DNA of 64,000 nucleotides from Bilabrum cf. latius (taxonomy: Eukaryota; Bigyra: Bicosoecida; Bigyra; Bicosoecida). The stretch is from positions 992,001 through 1,056,000 of the forward strand of contig OZ237745.1 of NCBI GenBank assembly GCA_965178125.1, in the 5' to 3' direction. Both the position numbers and the translations under genes were made by a program. Under the pieces are notes generated by a model. That model made no database searches, was not told the origin of the DNA, and saw only the letters and a list, made by a program, of their open reading frames with translations. This document shows positions 48,431 through 60,100 of the stretch, piece by piece. Within the stretch, counting starts at the first letter, position 1. Each line of letters begins with the position of its first letter.

Positions 48431-49564
48431 TTAGTTAGCAAAAGAGAACACGTCGACGGTGCCCACAGGGGCCCCTGACGGCGTCTGCCCTCCACCAACG
48501 AGAACGGTGAGATTCATACCAACAATGGCCCCTGCTTCGTGCCAGTCATCGCAGATGTGGGTTGTCCAGATGTTGTTCGCGACATTGAAGCAGGCCACGA
48601 GGCTCTGAGATCCAGCAGAGTAGAAGCAAACTGCCGTACCCACCCGGACCCCGTTTCGTGCCATACGTGCCGCAGGGATGCCCGAAGCTTCTGCGGGGAG
48701 GGGCGTTACCACTGGTGGCGAAGATCCGGCAAAAACGTCCCGGGTTATCCTGTACAGATGTGTTGAATCGGCAAGAAAAGCGGTGTTCTCGTCGTACGAA
48801 GCTCCGCCGATCCAGTACGAGGACTGATCTACTTTACCTGCCACAAACGGCCATGCAGTAGCCTTCCCACTTAGGTAAAATGCATCAACAACTGCGGTTG
48901 TCTGCGGTTTGGGGACGGTGATCCAGCCTCCGGCAAAAAGCACACCCCACCCGGCCAGAGCGGCAGAGGCCGCAGATTCGCGGGCGACGGACAGCGACCA
49001 GCCGAACTTGTTGCTGAGGATAGGTGATCGACTGTCATTAAGAATGACAACCTAGCTTGACATCTTTTGTCCGAAGGGGCCGACCTCTTTTCCACCGGCG
49101 AAAACGATCCCACCTTCGGACTCGACGCAAGTTGCTCCCCAGCGGCCCACGCTTAATGCCGAGGAATTAGTACTTAGTCTACCTGAGTGTGGATCAAATA
49201 GATCTAGTGTAGTGCTGTGAGGGCTAGCTCCGTTTTGTCCCCCTCCCAGGAACGCTACCACGCCATCGATTGCACACGTCGATGGCCAGCCACGAGCCTC
49301 TGAAAGGTGGGCCCCGGGTCCTGGCGTTATGGAGGCACCATGAACGCGCCATACATCAATCGAATCAGAAGGGCTGTCGCAAGAATATGCTCCGTTATCT
49401 GCGCAACCGCCCCCGAATACGACTGCATCGCCCGCGATGGCAGCACCAAGATCTCGCCGAGGCACCGACATATTGAGGACCTGGTGTACAGTCGCATTTG
49501 TAGATACAGCAAGAAGAAAGACACTTACGCCAGAAATTGCAACAGCACGATGAACCGATACCAT
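48431..49564 (-). CDS. Secreted kelch-like repeat protein
   Basis: Predicted 377 aa. The N-terminus is a signal peptide (VAISGVSVFLLAVSTNATVH). The rest is built from kelch-type beta-propeller repeats with Gly-Gly pairs and following Trp or Asp: GDAVVFGGGCADNG, GVVAFLGGGQNG, GIVFAGGKEVG, VLFAGGWITVPKPQTTAVVD and LTVLVGGGQTPSGAP, each followed by a VDVF or LDLF-like strand. A TAG at 49052-49054, between KMSS and VVILNDSRSP, joins the two halves in frame and is read as Gln. The stop is TAA 48431-48433. Binding partner unknown; extracellular or secretory-pathway location is inferred from the signal peptide. It lies between the two copies of the segmental duplication. Confidence 0.75.
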
Positions 49565-49984
49565 ACTTTACTGCGGGTGAAAGGAAGGATTCATGCTCGA
49601 TTGCACTTGTTTACTGCACTAAGACATCGTCGAAGTTATTATTAGACAAAGCTGCAAATGGTGCTGGCAAGAGCCGCGGCCAAACCGCCTACATCGCAAG
49701 ACTGGCTGAACGGGCAAGCTACCGCTGCCAGCGCCAGAGACAAACATAGGAAACAGCGGCAGAGCAACGGATTTGATTGCTACCAATCTAGTCCATAGAA
49801 CCTTGGTTTCGTTTCTTACTTGGTACTACTGGTGTAGTGTTATTTCACGTGACTGTCTGTGAGCGCCCAGAAAACGGTCTGCAAAGTCGAATCGAATCAT
49901 TGAATTAGGCAAAAGCGCACACTATCTCGAAATACACCCAGAAAGTCCACCGAACTTGCTATGCTTCAGCTGCAACGGCCGAAG
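49565..49984. other. Upstream of the kelch gene, nothing recognised
   Basis: Short frames only. The first part probably includes the kelch gene promoter. No motif I can support. Confidence 0.4.
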
Positions 49985-51060
49985 TCACCTATAAGCTCCA
50001 CCCTGAGGACCCATTTCCCCCTGGGGAGCGTCAGTGTTCATGTTACCTCCGGCTCCCGCTCCTGGCATCCCGTCGTGCTGCCCGTCCTGGTGCAACCCTG
50101 CCTTGACGTTTGCGACTGCGACGGCAAGGTTGTTGTTTTCGGCTGCCCCAATAGGCAGGCTGGCAAAGCCCTGCCTAACCACCCTGATGAGCGCCCGTTT
50201 GGCATTCGCTGCAACCCTCCTCGAACGCTTCAAGACAAAGTCGAAGGATCCTTGGATGGTCCTGCATGACCCGTGAGTACATAGTGTGGTACACACGCTG
50301 TTCCCCGCGAGCGTGCTGGTGCTAGGCGGCGAGCGAAAGTCGAGCCTTACCCACGGAAGACCACGGGAGGCGCGCATTGCATAGGCAGGACGAGTCGAAA
50401 CCCGCCGCCCCTTGTCCTCCTACCTCTTCTTCCGCAGCTTGTCGAGCGCTAACTGAAGGAACTCAACCGACTCCTCCCCGATTCTCGCCTCCCGGAAGCC
50501 CTGACATGCTCCGCACCTTTTAGGTTGAATTGAGCCGTGCGGGATGCGCTCAGCATGGAATCTCCTTTGGCGATCTCTCGCGCCGCCCAGATCCTGACCT
50601 GGGCCTCCACCGACCTGCTGCCGGCCACGCTCATCCGCATACGTCGGATTCGGGCCTACAGGCGTAGCAGTCCTCGTACCCCACTGCCCAACCGCCCTCT
50701 AGGCAGACTACAAAATCCTGGAAGACGACCTGGTTCCTGTTCGCGATCGACTTCACTCTTCGGGATGCCGTTCCTTCGTCCTCCCATCAGCCGATGGGGA
50801 GGGATGGGCTCGTCGATCTCGGTCCACTTCCTCCCGGCTGTTCGTGCTTCTGCTGCCTCGTCCTGGTGATCCAACCCCGCGCCGGCGGTTTGCCAGGAAA
50901 GTGTCTGTCGCCGCTCTCCTTCCTCCAGTTGATCTCTCAGAAGGCTTGACGTCATCTCTGACAGCCCGCCCTTTCCATGCAGGCCCGTAGCTATCACATC
51001 CACGCAGATTGGCTTGTCTCCTTCAAAGGAAGGTCGAAAGAACGAATGTATGTAGACTAC
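49985..51060 (-). pseudogene. Decayed HTMY-family gene
   Basis: The minus strand holds several clearly protein-like pieces in different frames: FFRPSFEGDKPICVDVIATG, NRNQVVFQDFVVCLEGGWAV with a Cys-rich CYACRP, VEAQVRIWAAREIAKGDSML, EESVEFLQLALDKLRKKR, VYHTMYSRV, and FVLKRSRRVAANAKRALIRV. The last two match the remnant at 16308-16650 (FHTMYHRV and VVLKQSARETRKYRGDLIREV). Between them this copy has one extra base relative to the other, which shifts the frame. Some frame changes may be introns, but the single-base shift in an aligned block argues for decay. Function unknown. Confidence 0.45.
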
Positions 51061-51079
51061 TTGATTCAAGCTACCCCGT

Positions 51080-51440
51080 CTGGGGAGTCTTCGAGCCAGC
51101 CAGACCGCTCTACAAGTCATCCAACACCGGAGTGAGGTATCGCGGCGCCAGCGCTGGCAGACCTTGATTGCTGACGAGACACGAGAAAGCTCTTCCCTGC
51201 TAATGGGCCAAGTGCTTGATGCGCATTGGCATGCCCCAAGCCCTGTGCCAACAGCCGCGTGGGCACTGCCGGGGCGCACTCTAGCGGGGTGCCGACTGCG
51301 TCGAGCTCACCCAATACGCGACTCTGCGACATCAGAGCGTCTACTCTACCCTATCAAAGTAGACTCGTCTTATGCTCTTGCCACCGCGAGGTCACGCGCT
51401 TGCTCGTGCAGAGCGCGCTTTTGAGCGCTTCCAAGAATGC
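51080..51440 (-). pseudogene. 5' fragment of the 42.3-47.7 kb gene
   Basis: Encodes SQSRVLGELDAVGTPLECAP, then a stretch with SFLVSRQQSRSASAGAAIPH, nearly identical to the protein encoded at about 47.04-47.25 kb. The rest of that gene is absent. Part of the segmental duplication. Confidence 0.8.
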
Positions 51441-52130
51441 TTCTTTTACAGATCTCATGCACCACATACTTTCGCCCGATCCATGCGACATTGCAAAACA
51501 AATGCAAGTAGATGATACGCCTAGAGACGCCCTTCAAAACGTGTCGAATGAATGCCAGCCTCCAGGAGTATCATGATGATCGTCGCTCCGAATCGGCGGA
51601 GATTTGCGGTCTGGCGTGCGTGTGCAGCTTCAAACTCAACAGCTTTCAATGTACCGACTCGCAGGCTGCCTTATTTTTTGCATTGCTCCTGTGTTGTGTG
51701 GGGCTAAGCGACCCGATAGGCCAAGGCGTCCTGCTGATATGCAACCCTTTGGGAGTGCTGGTGCGTTTGATCTCCGAATAGCTTTTCCACTCGCTGGGAG
51801 CAGCGTCCTGGCTACCAGCTCCCGACAGACTGCACTATTATGGCAGAAAGGTAACGATGTCGGGCTCGTGGTGCGTGACTATCGAATTTGTCTGCACATG
51901 CGGTCGCAACGGAGCGCGGACCGAATGCCCTCGACTGCGAAGCCATTGCAGGTTCCTGAGCCAGACATACTTGACAATGACGCAAGTTATGCAGCAATAG
52001 AGCATATCTCAGTTGACGGGGTTGTGTGGGAAAGCACGAGATACGATCCGATGTGCGTGTTTGGTGGGGATGTTTCAATGCCTCTCAAGACGTTGCTCGG
52101 GGCCAACAAGCCACTCCCGACGATGCAGCA
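51080..52130 (+). repeat. Segmental duplication, copy 2
   Basis: Counterpart of 47016-48186 with an internal deletion and a 180-bp extra block at about 51757-51936. It carries the promoter and first exon sequence of the intact transferase gene. Confidence 0.85.
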
Positions 52131-55100
52131 CTACTTGCAGTATCGTCTGACTGTGGAAAAGCCCATCGGTCATAGGTCAGAGCGCTTGCTTGAGGAGATT
52201 GGAAAGGCTCCGACGAATCGTGGGCAGGTGATTCAGGCTGGCGATGTGCACGCCATCACCGGGAGGCACCACTACACACGAGCTGACGGGAGCGAGCAGG
52301 CAAACCTTACAGGTGCCATCCAGCAGCTTGGCCAGAATGGACCACGCCATGAAGCGTCGGCTGCACTGGACGGCCTCGCCGAGGACTTGCCGTACACGGG
52401 GCCGAGCGGCTCCGTGGCCACGGCTCGCTGGCGTCGACTGCACGCCGGGGGTGCCCCCCCCGTGCGGCACCCCTGGCCCTCGTCCCCCAGCTTTGCCCCC
52501 GGGGCCATCGTACAGACAGCGGTTCAGTTTTCTGCATCGAAAGGCCGTGATGGGACGGTCATGGAGCAGCAGCGCTTCGAGGTGGTCTTTGCTGCCGAGG
52601 GCGAGATCCGGTCGATGCACGGCAAGGACTGCAGGTTCGGAGATGCACCGTGCCACACGCCTGCGAGGCTGCGGCAGCACTGCGCCACGCAGGAAGGGTT
52701 TAAGTTCTACCTGTACGACAACGAGACAGAGGCAATGGAGCTGCGACAGGCCGCCAATGCGGTCGGCAAGGTGCCCGGCCCTGACCCATGGACCGTGGCA
52801 CCCTGGTGGGACGGCAGACGCGAGACGCTGCCACTGGCGCTGGTGGAGGCAGGGGCCATCCACAGCCAGGAAGGGGCGCAGGCCCTCCTGACGGCCAGGA
52901 CGGTGGTGGACGAGCTGTACTCGCCTCACATGCACCCGTTCCAGGAGCTCGGAGGCAGAGGCGTGGCTGCCGTAGCACAGCACCGCCGCGCGGTATTTGA
53001 GGAAAGTATGGCTGGCTAGAAGGACACGGTGGGCATGCTTCGGCAGGCGAACCAGAGTGAAGCAGGCACTGCTGGGGAGGGTGATTTGGATAGGTCCTAG
53101 GGCACAGTCGCCGCCTCGTTGCTGCAGCTGGACGCCTTCGATGCGGCTAGCGTCGGCAGCATCGTCTCGCCCACTATGCAGAGTCTGGCAGCAATTAGCA
53201 AGCCTGCGCTTGATGGCGCTGGTGTAATGACACATAAGCCGGGGTCGAACAGCAAGATGGGTGGTGGTGCTCGCAGCGAGCGCACTAGTCGCGGCATGTG
53301 GATCAGGGGAAGGGGCCAGCTCGGCGGCATGACGAACGTGGTGACCTCGAGTGAGGGCGCGAGGTCGCTTCGATCCCTGCTGCGGCACCACCCGCTGCGC
53401 ACCAGGGACCCACGCGAAGCTTGTGTCTTCATTCCCATGCACGAAGATACGGCATGCATATCCAACTGGTGCAAGGAGGTGGGTATCTTGCACACCGCGC
53501 GGTTCAGCAGGCTGCCGTACTGGCGAGGCTCCGGGCGTGACCACGTGGTGCTTCACTACAGTGACCACCAGATCTTCTCGGAAGTTGGCGGTGCAATCCT
53601 GGCAAAGTCTTCTTTTGGTCCCGATTTCGACCGGTCCTACTACAACCGCGAGAACCCAAATGCGGTGCCGAGGATGCAGCCCTATCGCAACGGTTTCGAC
53701 GTGATGATGCCTCTCAGCGGGTACAGGTGCTTCGAGCCGCTGTACGGGCACTTGGGCAGGTATCATCACAGAAGGAGGAAAAGGCGGTCGTTCTCGGCAC
53801 TCTAGCTGGGCGTGACGCACGCTCTTGCGGAAGGCCTGCCCGCGTGTCACGCGGGAAACTCGGGAGGACCGGGACAGGTGGCATGCAAGTCCGTGAATCT
53901 CACAGTAGGCACTGCGGTTGGTCATTGTAGCTTCCAGGGAGAATCTCCGGAGCCCGACATCGTCATTGACGATGCGCTGACGGACTCTCGTTTAAGCAGC
54001 ATGTATGGAGGCAGGGCCTCATCCCAGTGGGAACCGATTCAGTCCAAGGACTGGATTCGTGAAATTCCGGTGTCGAGCGGTCCACACCTCCCTGCGACAA
54101 TCGACGTTCCAGGGGAGCGCGAACGCGACCTGCTGTTGGTCTTCAAGGGCGCGATCCACAGGGCGCCTGCCGATCACCCATCGGTGGCTAGGAGGACGCT
54201 CCGGGGCATGCACAACGGGATCGACACCATCGTACAGGTTTACTGCGCGCATTAGTCCAGGGAGTGCGGCTCTGGGTAGTTGCGGGAGTTCCACACTAGG
54301 TACGACCCGGAGTGTTCAGAGTTCGACAGGCAGGCATGGGCAAACCAGAGCCAATCCACCAGCTTTATTGGTAAGGGCGCCCAACCCAGTGCAGCGGGCT
54401 CTGATTCAATCGCAGACTTCGATGGTCTACTACACAGGTCTTCCTTTGCCGCTGTGGTGCCCGGCGAGGGAACCCATTCGTACCGCTTGCTCGAGTCACT
54501 GCAGGCTGGCGCCATCCCAGTGATCATTGGATATTCTGCCACGCCGTTTCCCGACCTGCTGCGCTGGGACAGGATTGGGGTGGTGCAGAGAGACGCGTCT
54601 CAGGTGGGCCTGCTCGAGCTCATGGAGAGGCTCAGAACGATGCCGCTGCGCTTCCGGGACGCTCTTCGAGACGCTGGGCAGGCCGCTTACATGCGCTACC
54701 TGTCAAGCTTGGCCAGGCACGTGGACGGGCTCTTCGAGACCCTCCGCGTCCGGTATCACAGGGTGCTTCGCAGGGGGGGGGGCGAGGTGCCGGGCTCATG
54801 GTCATCGACGGCGCAGGAAGATCTGGAGGCGTATGGCTTCTACGCAGCGGAGCAGCTGCTGGGGCCGAAGTCGGAGAGCCTTGCAGGTGACGGTGAGCAG
54901 TCGGCACTGCTGCAGCCACTGCCCGTCCAAGGTAAAGTCGTGTTTTCTGAGCAACGCGAGCAATCTTCCACCAAGGATACAGGACTACGGGGTCTAGAGA
55001 TGGCTGGTGAACTAGAGGCGAGCGCGCAGAAACCATGCAGCGACGAGATGTGGTCTATGTTCCAACGCAGCCTGGATTCCGTCGTGCAGTCTGGCTAGCC

Positions 55101-56985
55101 ACTTGCGTGGGCTCCAGGACCGTGCTAGCCCGTAAACCCCTCAAGTTGGCACGTTGCAGACATGCTTGCTACACCACCTCCAGCTCGAGGGTAGCAGCTC
55201 CGGACTCTATCCAGTCCTTCGTTGCTGGCTTTGCTGGATTCTCTTGCTCGGGGCATTGCGGCGCACGGCTACAGCCTGGAATCACCAACAAACCCGAACG
55301 CCTAGGAATCGATGCTACTTGGAGATTTAGAAATGCTGCAATCTGGTACGACTGGCAGTCGCACCGTTCAGGCATGGGCTTCACGAGCAGCACGCGCGAG
55401 GCCTTCGCCGGCGCAGCTCGTCGCTGAGGTTCGGACCGTGGCAAACATGCTGAATCCATCTCCTCAGCAGTGGGGCCTCGCTGCCAAGTCCGTCCATTAG
55501 CTCGTGCTGTCGTTTGCACCCACCCCATGGCACAGACGAAGGACAGCAGGCATTGTTGCCGTTCTGTATTTCGTTGCTGCAGAGTTGTGCGAAGCTGCCG
55601 GCAGCTATAGAGACAGCCTGACAGCTGCATAGCTTTCAGTGATGTTCGGAGCAATGGCACGAATTGACGCCACGGGATTGGAAAAGTCTAGTCTGATTCA
55701 CAATGGAATGACTGGGCGCAGGTTCCAAAACCCGACTGCAATCACCCTTAAGGTTGAAACGTATGGTCTACTGGGAGGCTTCAATCTGCTGACCAATCGT
55801 ATGGTATCCAGCCGAGCGCTGATGGAAGCACACCAGATGCTTGCATTTGCAGCGGAGCCAACCTCGATGCGAGCGCTAGGGGAGGCACAGCACGTGTGTG
55901 CGCGAGCAAGTTAGTTCGATCGCAGCCATGGCCCAAGCTCGGCGGTCAAAGCTCTCGTGCAGACGTGCACGAGAGCGAAGGAGACGCTAGGTGGAAGGCC
56001 GGTCTAGCTAGTTGCAGGTCCAGGACGAGGGGGAGTTCCAGGGCCAGGGCAGCACTCCCTGGCCCCTAGGACCTTAAGCTGGCAAGGACTCGATCATCAG
56101 CCGAGCGATGGCAAGCGACACTTTACGATCGTATCCATGTGTGACTACGATCACAGAAAGACTTCCATGGCCCGGGTGAGCCTTAGCAACACGGCTCGCT
56201 ATTGTGCACTGCATGGCTACGAGTGCAGGCTGCACATAAAGAGCGTCCTCAGTGGTTGGCCACCGGCATGGTCAAAGGTTGCACTAACGAAACATTACTT
56301 GCAAGCAGCAGCTAGTACAGGCAAACGAATTTTCCTGCACGATGGGAGCAGGCTACCACACGTGGAGAAGCGGGGCACTCGCAGGGTGCCAGATCGGCAC
56401 GTGCAAGCAGAGGAGTGGGTTGTGTGGCTCGACTGCGATTCGATCATCACGAACGCGTCTGTGACGATGGACTCGATAATCGATGCAGCTGCGCAGAGGA
56501 GGATGTTGCCATCCGCGGAGACAGGATCTGGAACAGGCAATGCACCCTCGTTCGTTGTGAGCGAGGATGGCGTTATGGTTAACACTGGCTTTTTTGCAGC
56601 GAGGAAAGGAGACCGCGCCGCCTCTGTGTTGCTGGACGTGATGCGTCCTGGAAACGGCACCGCGTTCAAGGAACACGATTGGTGGGAACAGGCGGCGCTG
56701 CTTTCTGCGCTCGCTGAGGACCCCTTTGGGCCTGGGTCGAGCCGCGCCTTGCAGCAATCGATTGCGTACGTCCCTCAGAGACTGGTCAACTCGTACACCT
56801 TCGAGCTTGGCAACAAGCTTCGTATCGGCGGCCTGCTACCGGTGCATGCGGTCTGGTTGGAGCATGACTTTCTCGTAGCCCTGTCAGGGTGTGGACGGTT
56901 AGCAGAGAGTCAACAATGCGAGTAGTGGTTGGAGAAGTTCGGTGAGGTGGGATGGAAGAACTTTGAGCGCATTGTGAGCAAGTAA
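51649..56985 (+). CDS. GT47 exostosin-type / GT34-type fusion glycosyltransferase
   Basis: One frame of about 1,778 aa, from ATG 51649 to TAA 56983-56985, with only TAG inside. The N-terminus is a signal-anchor (MYRLAGCLIFCIAPVLCGAK), so the protein should be a type II Golgi or secreted enzyme. Exostosin-like GT47 features: REACVFIPMHED and LPYWRGSGRDHVVLHYSD (about residues 590-640), RDLLLVFKGAIHRA, and SSFAAVVPGEGTHSYRLLES then LQAGAIPVIIGYSATPFPDL (about 930-970). After about 450 less conserved residues comes a GT34-like domain (about 1497-1775): PAWSKVALTKHYL, WVVWLDCDSIITNAS with a DxD motif, MVNTGFFAARKG, DWWEQAALLSALAED, VPQRLVNSY and DFLVALSGCG. Donor and acceptor are unknown; GT47 and GT34 enzymes elsewhere build cell-wall or matrix glycans. 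Introns in the linker, or two genes sharing a frame, cannot be excluded. Confidence 0.75.
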
Positions 56986-57126
56986 ATGCAATATATGCAG
57001 AGTGGGTTAAGTAAATACGTGCCCTCTTATGTCACAGACAAGCTACTTAATCCGCCGGCAGTCAAGGCTGGCACGCTGGCTCACAGCTCGCCACTCGAGG
57101 GGTCCAACCCCTCGGTGTGGCTGGTT

Positions 57127-60100
57127 TCACAGGGTGCCTTCCTAATGCTCCTACTATACTCTATCTCCCCTGCCGTTGCCACGTGAGTCTCTCGCGCTCT
57201 CCCCTGCACTTCCAAAGTCCAGGGTGGCGCGGGCCCCAAAGTGTCCTAAGCGCCTGGCATCTGCCGCCGTGCTGCTCTGTGCCCTAGGCAGGTCGGACAG
57301 CTCGGTTGGGCCCGACTCGTCGTCCTACCAAGGGGGGTTTGACATACATCGGCGAGGCTGGGCTGGCCACAGTGAGTCTCCTTCCTGTGATTCGGACTGA
57401 CCCTAGGCGCCGGAAGACGACTAGATCTGGGCATCGGCGACGCTGGAGCTCGCGGCGGACGGTGCAGACACCAGGATGGGTGCAGGCAGCGCATACTCCT
57501 CCTGCTGTGAAGGCGCATCTGCACGACCCCCCACACTTGAATCCTGCGCAGCCTCTGCTCCAAATTGAAACTGACGACGCGTGTTCCCCCCGATGGGTGA
57601 ATCATCACCGGCCCGCAAGCCAGTTGTGCTAGTGCGACCCCCCAGCCCAGCGACGTCGCTGAATGCCCGCATCAGGGGAGGCGACCGCCCCCCTTGCCTC
57701 CGACCAACATCGTCGTTCAAGGCCGTCTGTGCAGATGCCCCGGCAAAAAGACTGGCTTGCTCATCGTCGCTGCTTCCCTGCAGCAGGCCCGAGCCGGGCC
57801 CAAACAGCATGGCTCGCCCCAGCAGCCTGCCACCTCCCGGCCGGGTCCCGTGCCGCCCTCGCTCTCGCCCCCGTCCGGACTTCCCACGGAGCCGCGGTAC
57901 CATAGCGCCTGCGCTGCGGCCGCTTGTACCCCCATCGCTGTCGTCGCTGTCATCGTCCGAGTCAGTGCTGTGCCGCGAGGCAGCACGCCTGCAAGCAGCC
58001 ACGCCGAGTCCCGCGCGGGGCCGGCGCTTGCCGGCGTGCTTGCGTCGCGGGCCCATCCCTGCTACAGAGTCACCTCCCAGGCACCGGGTGCTGGAGAGGT
58101 GATCGAACACGTCCTTCAGCTCCTTGGTCCGTCGCGCCGAAATCGAGCTGAACTCTTTCTGAAACATGGAGACGTACCCGTGGGGAGGGTTGCACGCCTC
58201 CGGCTGGTGCCACTTCATCGAGCGGTAGCCCTGGTGCAGCAGGTACATTTCCTTGAACGTGAGCTTGGGGTAGTCCTTGCGGTGCATGGCACGGTCGCGA
58301 TTCCGGACGTGCTTGAGCATCCTGGGCCCTCGGTTCTTCGAGTACTCGCAGTGAAACACGTGGATCTACGCGTTCTGAACCTCCCGGCGGAGCTCTGGTG
58401 TGATGAGCAGGAGCTGCGAGCCCATCCTCACGTACCCCTCTCTGCCGTGCCCCAGACGTTCCTGCCGAGACAGCCCAGTGGCCGTCGTGCCAGCGATACT
58501 CTGCGCAGACGGCGCGAAAGTGGCCCGTGATCCGACTCCGAGCGCGTCGCCCACAGTTGACGACTGCCGGAGCGCCCCCGAGCGATGCCATGCACCGTGT
58601 TGGCGCAGACCATCCCTCTGCAGCTGGTGAGCAGCGGCATGCGGGTCGTCCAACAAGCCTGACACTACGGAGGAGGACGTCGATGAAGAGGACGAAGACA
58701 GAGCAGAGCCTGGCCGAGAGCTTGAGTTCAAGCTCGCCCCACCGCTGGCGGTAGCAGCGCCCGATGATGTCGCCGGACGATCCGTGCTGGATGATGCAGC
58801 GGTTGGTGCTCCGTCATTGGTACCCTCTGGCATGGGTGCGGCCTCTCCGAAGAGCAAGTCCTCCACCACGCCGGGGTGGTCGCAGTGCAGCGCCCCGCTG
58901 ATGTGCCCGCCCATGTACTCGTAGCCAAACCTGCAGTCGAACACGATCACGCGCCGCATGGGGACCCCTTTGCCAGCCCTAAGGGCACATCGAGCCAGAG
59001 CAATCTGCTTGTCCAGTTCCGACACGAGCGTTTCGGGTGAAATGCACAGGCACTGCCGCACGTCTGCACTGCACCACTCCTCCGGCAGCACGGGCAGGCT
59101 GGCACGGCCGCCCATGGGTATTCGGGCGTCATCAGTCTCCAGCACGGTACCACCAACGTCTTTCTTGGGACCTCGTTCCACCACTTCGTCGTTGCTGTGC
59201 GATGAGTTGTTCAGGCACGTCATGTCGTCGTCCGAGTCCATCTCGACCCGCACACCGGGCCCGGCAGCAGCGACGGGTGGGTGAGCCTGAGACAGGCCGG
59301 GCACTGCAGAGGCAGGAGAACGGGCTCTGGACGCCTCGAGCACTTCTTCCGCCACTTCGGCACCGTCTTGCCCCGCCATCGGAGCTTCAGAGCTCTGAAA
59401 TCGCACCATAACTTGTCCGCCAGCAGCACTTCCGCCGCTGTGAGCGAACGCCAGCCCTGTGCCAACCAAGCCCTGCGGTGCGTCAGGCGCCGGCATTCCT
59501 TCCTCGCAGCTGAATCCCTCTCGCATGCCGCTGTGCAGTCCTGCTCCCCGCATGGAGACCGGACTGCTCATCGGTATGGCGTCGTCAGTCCCATCTGCCA
59601 TCGAGCCTGCAGTGCCTCCGTCTCTTCGCTGTCCGCTCTGCCGACCCGACTGCTGGAACTCCATGGCCCACCGAGACCTAGATGCAGCGCCGGAGCTGGC
59701 ATCACTGCCGTCTTGGTAGCCATCTGCGGCTGCTGGAGTGACGGCAGGCATGCTGCCGATTGCCGGTGTCAGGTCCGAGTCGATGCTGGCGCTGCTGCCG
59801 CCTGTCGCCTTTGCAAGAGGCATGGAGATGCGCAGCCCCCTTGAGGGTGGCCCGACCACCGAAAACGATTTCATGTGGTGCGCCCCACTCGGCACATGCA
59901 CGCCCTCAAAGCCATGCCTCTTGCCGAAAGGCAGTGGTGGGAAACCAGCAGGCTCTGAGGACTTGGAGGAGGAAGAGAGCGGCTGCACTGCACCGGCCCC
60001 GGCATCCTCCCTGCTGTCCGAGCCAGCCAGCGCATCTGAAGGACCCGGGCCCCACGCCTCGATCGCCAGATCGGTGGCACTACGACTGCGGGCAGTGGGC

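Noticed and set aside
53779-53805. Intron GTATCA...CTCTAG in the exostosin region
   Set aside because: The 46-nt removal would shift the frame away from the well-conserved downstream exostosin sequence.
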